DNA of 64,000 nucleotides, taken from contig NC_013441.1 in the NCBI RefSeq assembly GCF_000024785.1, positions 5,022,001 to 5,086,000 of the forward strand. The letters are read 5' to 3'. The notes under the pieces were generated by a model that was given only the letters and a program-made list of their open reading frames with translations, ran no database searches and was not told the DNA's origin. This DNA comes from Gordonia bronchialis DSM 43247 (GTDB taxonomy: Bacteria > Actinomycetota > Actinomycetes > Mycobacteriales > Mycobacteriaceae). Below, in pieces: positions 9,116 to 20,126 of the stretch. Each line of letters starts with the position of its first letter. The stretch's first letter is position 1. A program made the translations under genes and the position numbers.

Positions 9116-10631
9116 GTGGCGTTCGTGCGGACGGTGAAGACGAAGTCGGGGGCAACGGCTGTCCAGATTGTGTACTCGAATCGTGGTGGGGCGCGCAGGA
9201 TCGAGCACATCGGATCTGGTCATGACGAACAGGAGGTCGCCGCGTTGAAAGCGGCGGCTGCTGCGCGGCTGTCGCAGGGGCAGCAGCAACTGGACCTGGG
9301 GATCGCCGCCGTCGATGGGGCTGGGCCACTACCGATCACCAGTTCGCGGATGGCGGTGCTGGTCGATGCGTTGCTGAGAATCTATGACGAACTCGGATTC
9401 ACCGAGAAGACATACGGCGACAACGTGTTTCGTGATCTCGTACTGGCCAGGATCATCGAGCCGACGAGCAAACTCGATTCGCTGCGGGTCCTGGATGAAG
9501 CGGGAGTGAATGCACCGTCGTATGCGACGGTCACCCGCCACCTGCGCATGTTTGCCGAGCCGCGGTGGCAGCGTGAGCTGTCGCGGGCATGCGCCGAGCA
9601 CGCCCGCCTCGGGCCGGCGACGCTGTGTTTGTATGACGTGACGACCCTGTACTTCGAGACCGACAAGGCCGACGGGTTTCGCGAACCGGGGTTCTCCAAG
9701 GAACGGCGCCTGGAACCGCAGATCACGGTCGGGTTGTTGACCGACGCGTCGGGGTTTCCGTTGATGATGGAAGCGTTCGAAGGAAACCGGGCCGAGACAT
9801 TGACGATGATGCCGACGCTGACCGCCTTCATGACCGCCCACAAGCTCACCGATGTGACCGTGGTGGCCGATGCCGGCATGATCTCGACGGACAATATGAA
9901 AGCCATCGAGGATGCCGATCTGACGTTCATTCTGGGGGAGAAGATCCCGACGGTCCCCTATCTGATCAGCAAGTGGCACAAAGACAATCCCGGATCGACA
10001 CCGCCGGACGGGTTGACCTTGACCCAACGCAAACCGGCGAACTCGAAGACCAGCTACCGCAGGGACCGGGTGGTGTACTACCGCTACAGTGCTGATCGTG
10101 CCCGACGCAGCCTGCGGGGCATCACCGAGCAGTTGGAGAGGGCGGAAAAAGGCTGTGGCAGGCAAGATCCCGGTCAAACGTAACCGGTTCGTCACCCTGA
10201 CCGGCGCGGACAAGAGTGTCAACACTGCGTTGGCTAAGAAGGCCAAGACCCTCGCGGGATGGAAGGCGTATGCGACGAACATCGACTCTCCAACACCGGA
10301 TTTCGTGATCGGCTCGTACCACCAGCTGTGGCGCATCGAGAAGAGCTTCCGCATGTCGAAATCTGATCTGGCCGCCCGCCCGATCTTCCACCACCTCGAG
10401 GGATCGATCCGGGCGCACCTGACGATCGTGTTCGCCGCACTCGCGATCACCCGGATCGTCGAAGCCCGCACCGGATGGTCGATCAAGAAGTTCGTCACCA
10501 CCGCACGCCGCTACCGCACCATCGAGATCCAAGCCGCCGGTCAGACCGTCACCGCCGCAGATCCGCTCCCCGACGACCTGGCTCAGGCTCTGCGCGACCT
10601 CGCCCCAGACGTGGACACTAATTTGAGCTAA
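9116..10631 (+). pseudogene. IS1634-family transposase, broken by a +1 shift
   Basis: The first frame gives 355 residues from GTG (MAFVRTVKTKSGATAVQIVY at the start; YDVTTLYFETD and VVADAGMIS in the catalytic region). It runs off frame at about 10150 inside GCGGAAAAAGGCTG. One base fewer would restore ...AEKAVAGKIPVKRNRF, and the second frame then continues to the normal C-terminus (SYHQLWRIEKSFRMSKSD, which carries the Glu region). The break is either a one-base insertion beside an A run or a recoding site. The element is probably inactive unless recoding occurs. Confidence 0.85.
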
Positions 10632-10673
10632 GTCAGGAATAGTGAACCGTCCTGGATCGGATAGAGACCTGGT

Positions 10674-11603
10674 TCAGGCCACCTCCGCCACGGAGGCGAC
10701 GCTGTCACGATAGCGCGTCTCGTACTCGACGGGTGAGCAGTAGCCCAGGGAGGAGTGCAGCCTCTCGGCGTTGAACCAGTGCACGTAGGCGGCGGTCTCT
10801 CGTTCGACCTCGCCGCGGTCCTTCCAGGCGCGGCCGGTGTCGATCAGTTCGGTCTTGTACAAGCCGATCGCCGACTCCATGAGCGCGTTGTCGAGCGCAT
10901 CGCCGACCGATCCTATGGATCCGGTGATGTTGGCCTCGGTCAGCGCAGCGGTGAATGCCAACGATGTGTACTGACTGCCCGCATCGCTGTGATGAACCAA
11001 ACCGGTTGCGGTGAAGTCGAATCCGGATCGGCGGCGGGCGAACAACGCTTGCTCGACAACACTCGTCACCAACGGTGTGTGCTTGCTCGCCATGACTCGC
11101 CACCCGAGGATGCGTCGCGAAAACACATCCACGAGGAACGCGACGTAGACAAACCCCGCCAATGTCCACACATACGTGAAGTCGGCCACCCACCACTGAT
11201 CCGGATGTGTCGGTGTATCCCATTGTCGTTCAACATGATCAGGGAATCGTGGCGCCCTATCGTCTCGGTGGGTCGTGGTGGTGCGATGGCTGCCGCGTAC
11301 AGCACCGGAGATGCCGCAGATCCCCATCAGCCGGCCGACCTGATCACGACCCATCACGTGACCGGCGCGCCACATCGTGTGATACATCTTGCGCACCCCG
11401 TACACACCGCGGTTCTTCTCGAACTGCTGGTAGACGGCATGAGCGGCGTAGGCCTCCTCGAGCATCGCTGCCGAGACCAGGCCACGCTGCTTGTGGGCAT
11501 AGTAGGTGGATGGGGCAATCTGCATTCCGTACTCGGTGAGTACCCGGCAGATCGGATCGACCCCGAACCTGTCCCTGTGATCGTCGATGTACTCGACGAT
11601 CAA
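10674..11603 (-). CDS. IS3-family transposase OrfB (copy 1)
   Basis: A 309-residue DDE integrase-type protein. It has an HTH_21-like N-terminus (NRGVYGVRKMYHTMW), first Asp in WWVADFTYVW, second Asp in LVHHSDAGSQYTS and Glu in DNALMESAIGLYKTE. Its ATG overlaps the orfA stop as ATGA; a fused OrfAB by frameshifting is usual in this family. The frame is intact. Confidence 0.92.
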   Translation of the reverse strand: MIVEYIDDHRDRFGVDPICRVLTEYGMQIAPSTYYAHKQRGLVSAAMLEEAYAAHAVYQQFEKNRGVYGVRKMYHTMWRAGHVMGRDQVGRLMGICGISGAVRGSHRTTTTHRDDRAPRFPDHVERQWDTPTHPDQWWVADFTYVWTLAGFVYVAFLVDVFSRRILGWRVMASKHTPLVTSVVEQALFARRRSGFDFTATGLVHHSDAGSQYTSLAFTAALTEANITGSIGSVGDALDNALMESAIGLYKTELIDTGRAWKDRGEVERETAAYVHWFNAERLHSSLGYCSPVEYETRYRDSVASVAEVA

Positions 11604-11926
11604 CGAAGTCGGCGGTCGATCTCCGCCGCGGCGAAAAACGCCGACGCCGTCTTCAAAATCTCATTGGCTCTGCGCAATTCGGAATTCTCACGACGCAGCT
11701 CACGCACCTGAGCATCCAACTCCCCACTGGTCGTACTCACCCCCGAGGAGACCACCGGCGTGTCCTTCTCGATCCAGTTACGCAGCGTCGCCTGATTGAT
11801 ATCGAGCATCTCGGCGACATGCCGGCGCGCCGCCGACTTCGACCCGCCCACCTCGCCGAGCCGATCCTGATACATCCGCACGGCACGCTCACGCGTCTCC
11901 TGGTCAAACTTCCGTGGTGCTCCCAT
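11600..11926 (-). CDS. IS3-family transposase OrfA (copy 1)
   Basis: A 108-residue protein starting MGAPRKFDQETRERAVRM, with a helix-turn-helix (AEMLDINQATLRNWIEKD) and a C-terminal leucine-zipper-like segment (VRELRRENSELRRANEILK). This is the typical OrfA design, binding the terminal repeats and partnering with OrfB. Confidence 0.9.
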   Translation of the reverse strand: MGAPRKFDQETRERAVRMYQDRLGEVGGSKSAARRHVAEMLDINQATLRNWIEKDTPVVSSGVSTTSGELDAQVRELRRENSELRRANEILKTASAFFAAAEIDRRLR

Positions 11927-11978
11927 GACAGCATTCTCCTGGTGAGATCACGGTCTCCACCAGACCCAGGACGGTTCA

Positions 11979-12162
11979 ATAGTCCCACCACACGCGGGGA
12001 ACCTACTCCTTCCGCGGCCGAGGGGTAAGACCTAGAAATCGCACAGCTACTCTACGGACATGACAGCGGAGAGCCCGGTGCTGGCCTCTGCCGCACCCAA
12101 CTCCCGTGCATCTGTAGAGGAAGCAAACTAGGTGAGAAAACCCAGGAGCGAATGCAAACTAG
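11979..12162. repeat. Duplicated flank L, second copy (matches 5366-5548)
   Basis: Same sequence as the first copy apart from two noticed substitutions. It is preceded here by the IS3 element and followed, after CTAG, by the IS1380 copy in the opposite orientation to that seen in the first copy. Confidence 0.8.
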
Positions 12163-13840
12163 CCTCGGGCTTTCACGCTTTTTCGTGTCGTGAATGAAGA
12201 ATGGTGCCCTGACCTGGGATGATTGAACTTGCGAAGGTATCAATCGGACCAGATCGAGGAGCACCATTCAGGTGAGTAAGTCTACGTCGCCCTACCCCAT
12301 GCTGTCTGCAGATGGCACCGGAACCGGGGTGGTGTCGCACGCCGGCGCCACGGTGGTCCTGCGGGCCGCGGAGAAAACGGGTCTGACCAGCCGATTGTCC
12401 GAAGCGTTGGTGCCGTGGCGTAAACCCCTTGCGACCCATGACCCGGGCAAGATCATCGCTGATCTGGCCGTGGCCGTCGCGATCGGTGGCGACTGTTTGG
12501 CTGACATCAACCAGTTGCGCGCCGACCCGGCGGTGTTCGGTCAGGTCGCCTCTGACCCCACGGTGTCACGACTGATCTCGACGTTGGCTGATGATGCGCC
12601 GGCGGCACTGTCGGCGATCACGACTGCCCGCGCTGGCGCGCGGGCAGCGTGCTGGTCGGCAGCCGGTACCGCTGCTCCCGATCATGACGTCGACGTCGAT
12701 GATCCGATGATCCTCGACCTCGACGCCACCTTGGTCACTGCGCATTAAGAGAAAGAGGAGGCGGCACCAACCTACAAGCGGGGGTTCGGGTTTCACCCGT
12801 TGTGCGCGTTTGTCGATCACGGCAGCGAGGGCACCGGCGAACCCCTGGCGATCGAGTTGCGACCGGGTAATGCTGGTGCAAACACAGCTGCCGATCACAT
12901 CGCGGTCACCGCCGCCGCACTCGAGCAGCTACCGCAGGTGCACGGGTATCGGGTCGGTAAGTCGGTGCTGGTGCGTACCGACTCAGCCGGCGGCACCCAC
13001 GAATTCCTCGACTACCTCACCCGCCGGCGCCTGGCCTACTCGGTGGGGTTCGGACTGACCGAGACGACCGCGGCCGCTATCGACCGCATCAGCCCCGAGG
13101 CGTGGACGCCGGCCTACGACGCTGACGGCGTGCAACGCGACGGGGCATGGGTGGCCGAGTTGACCGGGCTGATCGACCTGGCGGGCTGGCCTGCCGGGAT
13201 GCGGGTGATCGTCCGCAAGGAGCGCCCGCATCCCGGTGCGCAGTTACGGTTCACCGACCACGATGGGTTGCGGCTCACCGCATTTGCCACCAACACCAGC
13301 CGTGGTCAACTCGCCACACTCGAGCTACGTCACCGGCGTCGGGCACGCTGCGAAGATCGTATCCGCACGGCCAAAGACTGTGGCCTGACGAACCTTCCGT
13401 TGCACGGATTCGACGCCAACCGCATCTGGTGTGCCATCGTGATGCTCGCCTGCGACTTGATCGCCTGGACCCAGATGCTCGCGTTCACCGATCACCCCGC
13501 CCGCCGGTGGGCACCCAAACGACTGCGCCATCGCCTGTTCGCGATCGCCGCCAAGATCACCCGCCACGCGCGGCGAACCCGGTTGAAACTCGCTGCCCAC
13601 GCACCCCACGTCGACCTCCTGCTCGACGGAATAGCCAGACTCGCAGCGCTTCCCGCGCCGGCCTGACCACCAGGCCCGATCCGATCATCGATCCAGAAAG
13701 GATGCTTCACCTCGGGACCGTGAACCCCGACGCCCACCGACGCCTCGGGCAACACGCCACGGTCCACACCCGGAATTCAGTCCTCAGACCACTCATCCGG
13801 GCCACTCAACAAGGGACCGCCACCTCACGAAAGATTGAGG
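12163..13840 (+). mobile_element. IS1380-family insertion sequence, copy B (plus orientation)
   Basis: 1678 bases, the same length and tips as copy A at 5549-7226, again between CTAG flanks embedded in the same L and R sequences, but flipped. The transposase gene contains a nonsense mutation, so this copy cannot make a full transposase. Confidence 0.88.
12272..13666 (+). pseudogene. IS1380-family transposase inactivated by a nonsense mutation
   Basis: The sequence is almost identical to the intact copy A. The codon after ...LVTAH is TAA (12746-12748) where copy A has TCA, and a nearby GAT has become GAG. Translation stops after 158 residues, before the second Asp region. The downstream part stays open to the normal end. 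A further change gives NSAGGTHEF-like His-Glu in place of His-Asp near 13002. This is a recent point inactivation, not long decay. Confidence 0.9.
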
Positions 13841-13980
13841 CTAGGGCAGACTCTGATGAGAAGATGCAAAGTGGGATGCGAACTGTAGGCTCCATCTCCT
13901 TCTGTCAGTCTCAAACTCTCCAACCAGCGGGTTTCCAATTTCTGTCAGTTCAGCTTTCCAGCTAGGGGTGTCAGAAACCT
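13841..13980. repeat. Duplicated flank R, second copy (identical to 7227-7366)
   Basis: Begins with CTAG and ends GTGTCAGAAACCT, as in the first copy. Beyond this point the two copies diverge: an IS1634-like tip follows the first copy and unrelated sequence follows this one, so this is the right edge of the duplication. Confidence 0.8.
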
Positions 13981-14138
13981 CGTCTGATGATCTTCGTTCC
14001 AACGAGCAGCAACAGCTTGATCTGGTCTGGGCGTGCTGGCCGAGCCGGGCACGTTTCCTCCACTTCGTTGCGGATGGCGGTGTAATAGAACTACCTCGAC
14101 AGGGTGTTCACCGAACTCGGGTTCGCGCAGGCAAGTTG
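13981..14138. other. Short gene-free stretch between the repeat and the CHAT gene
   Basis: No convincing coding region or promoter. It lies downstream of the stop of the CHAT gene, which reads toward it from the right. Confidence 0.4.
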
Positions 14139-15983
14139 TCAATCGAAATTCGTCGAAGGAGGAACGAGGCGGGCCCGCGACTGTAGTGATAATGAACAGT
14201 ACCTCGATTTATCTCGCAGCATCAGACTCGAGTACGACGACTCCAAAGTATGATCAGCTGCGATCGATTCAATAATTTGGCGCAAGGCTTCGGAACCCAG
14301 CCTCCTTCGAATTGACCACAGAGTAGACAAGATACTGCGCGCACCTGCATATGCGAAACCGTTCGAGATAGCCGCACCAGGCAGTCTAAAATTTGTACTT
14401 CCCGACTGGCACGCGATGATGATAACGTCAGAATCTGGCAACAATCGCAAACTCGCACTCATTCCAGGCGTCAGGAAGCATTCGCGCTGATTTCTATCAA
14501 TCCCTAAGAAGAGTCCACTCTTCCTGTAGTCGTGCTCGTCGTTCAAGCCATGGCAAAAGAATGCCACGGAGCGCGCTTCGGTCGTATCGGACATAATTTT
14601 CTTATGAACTAATTCATCGCCTGGGACGAGCGAGTTGAACAAGACAATACGCCAACCAGATCGCTCCGCAACTTCACATACAAGCCTGCTTTCATCCATG
14701 CTGCTATCTGCAAATAGGACTCGGAACGTTTCTGGAGGTCCGTGAGTTGATGACCTACTATTGGGGTAGGGGTTCAGTACTGCCGTCTGCTCAGACAAGT
14801 TTCCGTAGGAGAGCCAGGGGAAACGAGCGGCGTAACCGACAGGATTGATACGCGATTCGCCCGATTCGTGGATCTCCCTAGTGATTAACTTCAACGCAGA
14901 AGCCATTTTCTTGCGCAATTCTTCGTGACGAGCATCCGAGTCAGAAATAGCCGCGTCTAAGAATCTTTCAACTAGTTCTCTGTCGACCGATACGGCTACA
15001 TACTTTCGGGTTAGGCCGTTCAGAGCAACGATATTCGTGAAGTCTGAGATTATATGCCATACATTCCCAAAGGTCTCGCCACTAAGTTGGTGGACTTGCC
15101 CCCAGGTATTCAGAGACAAACAAGCTGCGGAGACCCTATCCGCAAGATCGTCATTCGACGCGGCGCGCCTGAGAACATTAGGTGCTTCTATTCCAAATAT
15201 TCCGATAAAACTGGCCTGCTCGTCAGAGAAAGGTGCCCCTAATCGTGCAGATTTAAGCACTACCTTCTCCAGGAGATCTAGTCGTTGCTCGTTTGAGCTA
15301 GCACTGCGAATCCGGCTCATAAACACATCCGCTACCACACGAGGGTCACCGAGTCCCTGAAACACTTCGTCGGGGAGTTCGAGTCGCGGTCCACCGAGGG
15401 AACCGGATAGAGATTCACAATTCGCACGGATCCACTCATAAAGGTCGTGCCGATCATCGGGAGCGCATCTTTCGAGTTCCGCTAGGTCAACGTAGATTTG
15501 ATAAACTTTGCTTATCAACTTCTCCCTAGATGCTTGCCAGCCAGAATCAACCAGGCAAGCTGGGTTCGAAAATAGATATGCCTCGGCCTGCGTTACGAGT
15601 GTCCGTAATTCTAGTTCGAGGGTATGGATCTCCGCCGATTCCCGCATTTCCTTCTGGACGGTTGAGGTTAACCAATCGGACAACTCGGTCAGGCGCAAAT
15701 AGCATTTGTTGTGTAGTCCGCAAACATCAGTACGCAGCACCTCAGTTACATAAGGTTCAAAATCAGTCCCCCAGATCCAGAGACCAGAGTAGGCGCGAGC
15801 TAGGGCACGAGTAAGTAGTAAGGCATCCTCCAAGACCAGTTGCCCTTCATACCAGGCCGATTCGCCGCTTCGAATCGCGGCAAATATGCGTTCTAAAGCG
15901 TGCTGCGGCTCCGCCAAAGATCGCCGCGTATCACTGAGTTCTTTCTGAGCGAGGGTTAGCTCATCTAAGATTGTTGAATTCAC
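14139..15983 (-). CDS. CHAT-domain (caspase-like) protein of unknown target
   Basis: A 614-residue protein. The first ~380 residues are helical and not recognisable. The C-terminal ~200 form a CHAT protease fold: a His-Gly pair near residue 478 in SVAFFCHGLNDEHDY, then VIIIACQSG with the candidate nucleophile Cys near 525, and the CHAT-typical GFAYAGARSILSTLWSI. The His-Cys spacing of about 47 fits the family. GTG start with GGAG a few bases upstream. The base composition is visibly lower in GC than the surroundings, which suggests transfer. CHAT proteases act in bacterial defence and cell-death systems, usually with a sensor partner. No intact partner gene is adjacent, so the function here is inference. 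Confidence 0.8.
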   Translation of the reverse strand: MNSTILDELTLAQKELSDTRRSLAEPQHALERIFAAIRSGESAWYEGQLVLEDALLLTRALARAYSGLWIWGTDFEPYVTEVLRTDVCGLHNKCYLRLTELSDWLTSTVQKEMRESAEIHTLELELRTLVTQAEAYLFSNPACLVDSGWQASREKLISKVYQIYVDLAELERCAPDDRHDLYEWIRANCESLSGSLGGPRLELPDEVFQGLGDPRVVADVFMSRIRSASSNEQRLDLLEKVVLKSARLGAPFSDEQASFIGIFGIEAPNVLRRAASNDDLADRVSAACLSLNTWGQVHQLSGETFGNVWHIISDFTNIVALNGLTRKYVAVSVDRELVERFLDAAISDSDARHEELRKKMASALKLITREIHESGESRINPVGYAARFPWLSYGNLSEQTAVLNPYPNSRSSTHGPPETFRVLFADSSMDESRLVCEVAERSGWRIVLFNSLVPGDELVHKKIMSDTTEARSVAFFCHGLNDEHDYRKSGLFLGIDRNQRECFLTPGMSASLRLLPDSDVIIIACQSGSTNFRLPGAAISNGFAYAGARSILSTLWSIRRRLGSEALRQIIESIAADHTLESSYSSLMLRDKSRYCSLSLQSRARLVPPSTNFD

Positions 15984-16082
15984 TTATCTCCACTGTAATC
16001 GGATCGGGTATCGTCGGACTGGTTCTGATTCTTTCTGAGCAGCAGCGTAGTGCATGTCCCCAAGATACACATGAGACGGTAA

Positions 16083-17700
<1,618 letters not shown>

Positions 17701-17728
<28 letters not shown>

Positions 17729-18216
17729 TCGCGGAACGCTCGTACGAGCGCCTCACCGAAAACCACCTACGTCGTCTGGCCCTGATTGCCCGCCGCGATC
17801 GTGCCTGGTTCTTCGATCAATACGGTTACGCCGACGTCGCGGCAGGGTTCCTGCTCACCGCCCTCGTCCAGGGTGGCGCCCAGCACTACCTCGGCGGCGG
17901 CAACGGGGTCAAGGACCTTGATGTGTGCAGCTACTTCGCTAAACCGCCTGGCGGCCCGAGCCTCATCAGGCGTCGACCGAAGAAGTACGATTTCGGGCCG
18001 TCGGAACTGGGCGTCCACCCCGCAGACTCGGGCTACCGGGGCCGGCATGTCGACTGTCTTCTCCGGATCGTCGACACCCAGGGGGACATCGGCGACCCCG
18101 TCGCCACGATCAGGGGACACATCCGGGAACGCGGCAGATCCGACACGGGTGAACGTGCCGTCGTGGCCCTCGACCCACCTGAATTGTTCGCAACCGCCGT
18201 GTGGCCGCTGCCGTAA
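17701..18216 (+). CDS. Unknown protein with a nucleotidyltransferase-like motif
   Basis: A 171-residue protein. The segment HYLGGGNGVKDLDVCSYF resembles the GG/S...D-x-D core of minimal nucleotidyltransferases, and a later RHVDCLLRIVDTQGD could supply the third acidic residue. No HEPN partner is next to it. The ATG lies inside the tail of the decayed pentapeptide gene. I do not recognise the family by name; a nucleotidyltransferase fold is an inference from one motif. An alternative is a conserved hypothetical with no catalytic role. Confidence 0.55.
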
Positions 18217-18289
18217 CGCGGGCCTGTGACGGCGCGGTCGACGTGTATTGACCCCGGGCATCGCTGTTTAGTCCGATTGTGGGTGTCAG

Positions 18290-18603
18290 TCAGTACACCT
18301 CGACGCAAAAGGCCGATATGGCCGGTGAGTCGATCCGACCGGCACCAGATAGCAGAGCGATCAACTCTCCCAGCGTGAGCCCGGACAACTCGGGGCAGTA
18401 GCCCTCCACCAAGTAAGACGAAGCCACCGCCGTGACCCCCGCACCACGTAGATCGGAACGCCGGATAGCGACAGAGAATCGATGTCACGGAGGATCGTTC
18501 ATTCCGACTCCTCGAGTTCCACGGCGAGTTGAGTCTTCGCGCGCAGCCGACTAAGAAGTGTGTCCGACGGGGCCGCGCTGGTCGGTTTGGGCGATGCCGC
18601 CAT
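18290..18603 (-). pseudogene. Debris of one or two small genes
   Basis: A 34-residue open frame (MAASPKPTSAAPSD... ending KTQLAVELEESE) overlaps by ATGA with a second ATG that stops after MNDPP. After a shift, the minus strand continues as RRSDLRGAGVTAVASSYLVEG and ends LLSGAGRIDSPAISAFCVEVY. The ATGA overlap and the natural-looking residues suggest a real gene pair that has lost its frame. The family is not recognised. Confidence 0.4.
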
Positions 18604-18655
18604 GCGGGGGGTGAGTACAGCTACCGTGCATCCAAAATTGCGTGGACAACCATCG

Positions 18656-18872
18656 CTACTCGATGACATAGAACTCCGCCTGGAAAATCAGATCCAAAAT
18701 GGTGCAGGTCCGCAGCCGGCCGGTCTGCCGGAACCGTATGGTCACGTCTGTGTCGTCGCGGCAGGTGATTTCCGCGTCGCCGTCGTCGCAGTGCACTTTG
18801 CTGCCGGTTGCGAGCAGTAGGGTTCCGGCGTCGGGGTGGGTTATTGCGGTCACGCCAGTGGCGTGTCCCCAG
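18656..18872 (-). pseudogene. Gene fragment cut by the IS3 insertion
   Basis: The minus-strand frame outside the IS3 tip reads GHATGVTAITHPDAGTLLLATGS, which resembles a WD40 blade, followed by DAEITCRDDTDVTIRFRQTG and a natural stop. The upstream part is missing, replaced by the IS3 element. It may be the 3' end of a longer gene; the family call is weak. Confidence 0.35.
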
Positions 18873-18931
18873 TGAACCGGCCCGGGTGGTTTTAGAGTCC
18901 TGATTGCCCTGATGAGGGCAGAGAAGGGACG

Positions 18932-19222
18932 ATGAAGAACATGGCAGGACGGAAGCGTCACTCGGCGGAGGACATCGTGCGCAAACTGCGCCGGGCCGAC
19001 GAGTTGGCCGCGGAAGGCAAGACCGGTGAGGAGATCGCCGCCGACCTCGAGGTGTCGGCAGCGACCTTGTACAACTGGCGCCGCCAGTACGGCGGCATGG
19101 ACGGCGACGCCGCGAAGGAACTCAAAGAACTACGCGAGCAGAACAACCGACTCAAGCGGCTGCTCGCCGATGCCGAGTTGGAGAAAGACGCGCTGCGGGA
19201 GATAGCCAAGGGAAAATTCTGA
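18932..19222 (+). CDS. IS3-family transposase OrfA
   Basis: A 96-residue protein with a helix-turn-helix (GEEIAADLEVSAATLYNWRR) followed by a zipper-like coil (AKELKELREQNNRLKRLLAD). It ends at TGA directly after GGAAAATTC, a possible slip site for -1 frameshifting into OrfB. Confidence 0.88.
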   Translation: MKNMAGRKRHSAEDIVRKLRRADELAAEGKTGEEIAADLEVSAATLYNWRRQYGGMDGDAAKELKELREQNNRLKRLLADAELEKDALREIAKGKF

Positions 19223-20085
19223 GCCCAACCGCCAAACGCGCCGCCATCGACATGCTCACAGACGTCAAGAACATGTCAGAACGCATGGCGTGCAGGGTAG
19301 TTGGGCTGTCCCGTTCCGCGTATCGTCGGCTGCCGCAAGCACACACCCCGGCCGATCCGAACGCCGCACTGCGCGAGCAGCTGCGTGGTTATGCCCGCAA
19401 AAATCCACGGCACGGGTTCCGGCGGGCGTGGGCACACCTGCGCTTCGACGACGGCATCGAGATCAACAAGAAGAAGGTGCACCGGTTGTGGAAGGAGGAA
19501 GGACTGCAGGTCCGGCGCGCGCCACGCCGGAAACGGGCCGGCCAGTCATCGGTCCCGATCGTTGTCGCGGACGCACCGAAGGTGGTGTGGGCATTGGACT
19601 TTCAATTCGATTCCACCATCGACGGCAAGAAGGTCAAGATCGCGTCGATGGTCGACGAACACACCCGCATGTCGCTGCTGAACATCGTGGACCGGTCCAT
19701 CCCGGCCGAGCGGTTGATCGAGGAGTTGGAGAAGGTCTTCGCGATCTGGGGTGGCCCACCGATGGTGCTGCGCATGGATAACGGTCCTGAGTTCATCTCC
19801 GAGGCCCTACAAGCGTTCTGCGCAGGGTCGGTGGGGATCTCCTACATTCCGCCCGGCACGCCGTGGAACAACGGGTTCATCGAGTCGTTCAACAACCGGT
19901 TGCGCGATGAGTGTTTGAACCGCAATTGCTGGCCCACCCTGCTGGAGGCCCGCGTGGTCATCGAGGACTTCAAGGACGACCACAACCACCGACACCGGCA
20001 CTCGGCGCTGGGCTACCAAACCCCGACCGAGTACGCTGCCCGATGCACCCACCAACATCACCCCGTGGGCTGCGAGATCGACTGA
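19219..20085 (+). CDS. IS3-family transposase OrfB
   Basis: The ~277-residue catalytic part, counted from the first internal ATG. It is likely made as an OrfAB fusion by a -1 shift at the end of orfA, giving ...LSPTAKRAAIDMLTD. Catalytic residues: Asp in VVWALDFQFDS, Asp in MVLRMDNGPEFIS, Glu in NGFIESFNNRLRDE. The frame is intact, so the element is potentially active. Confidence 0.9.
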   Translation: MSPTAKRAAIDMLTDVKNMSERMACRVVGLSRSAYRRLPQAHTPADPNAALREQLRGYARKNPRHGFRRAWAHLRFDDGIEINKKKVHRLWKEEGLQVRRAPRRKRAGQSSVPIVVADAPKVVWALDFQFDSTIDGKKVKIASMVDEHTRMSLLNIVDRSIPAERLIEELEKVFAIWGGPPMVLRMDNGPEFISEALQAFCAGSVGISYIPPGTPWNNGFIESFNNRLRDECLNRNCWPTLLEARVVIEDFKDDHNHRHRHSALGYQTPTEYAARCTHQHHPVGCEID

Positions 20086-20126
20086 CGATCACAACAAGGA
20101 ACCGGCTCTAGAACTACCTGGACCGG

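Larger units (their letters stand above)
7364..10637 (+). mobile_element. IS1634-family insertion sequence carrying a nested IS1380-type element
   Basis: The tips are inverted repeats: CCTGACTTAGCTCA at the left and its complement TGAGCTAAGTCAGG at the right. Between the left tip and the transposase gene lies a second element (7457-9101). The transposase reading frame is itself broken. No convincing target duplication can be seen, because the flanks were rearranged by other insertions. Confidence 0.8.
10643..11978 (-). mobile_element. IS3-family insertion sequence, copy 1 (1336 bases)
   Basis: The tips are TGAACCGTCCTGG and its complement. ATAG is directly repeated on both sides; the paralogous flank at 5366 shows the unduplicated AATAGTCCC, which supports a 4-base target duplication. 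It is nearly identical to the element at 42205-43540; I noticed four substitutions. It carries orfA and orfB on the minus strand. Confidence 0.92.
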
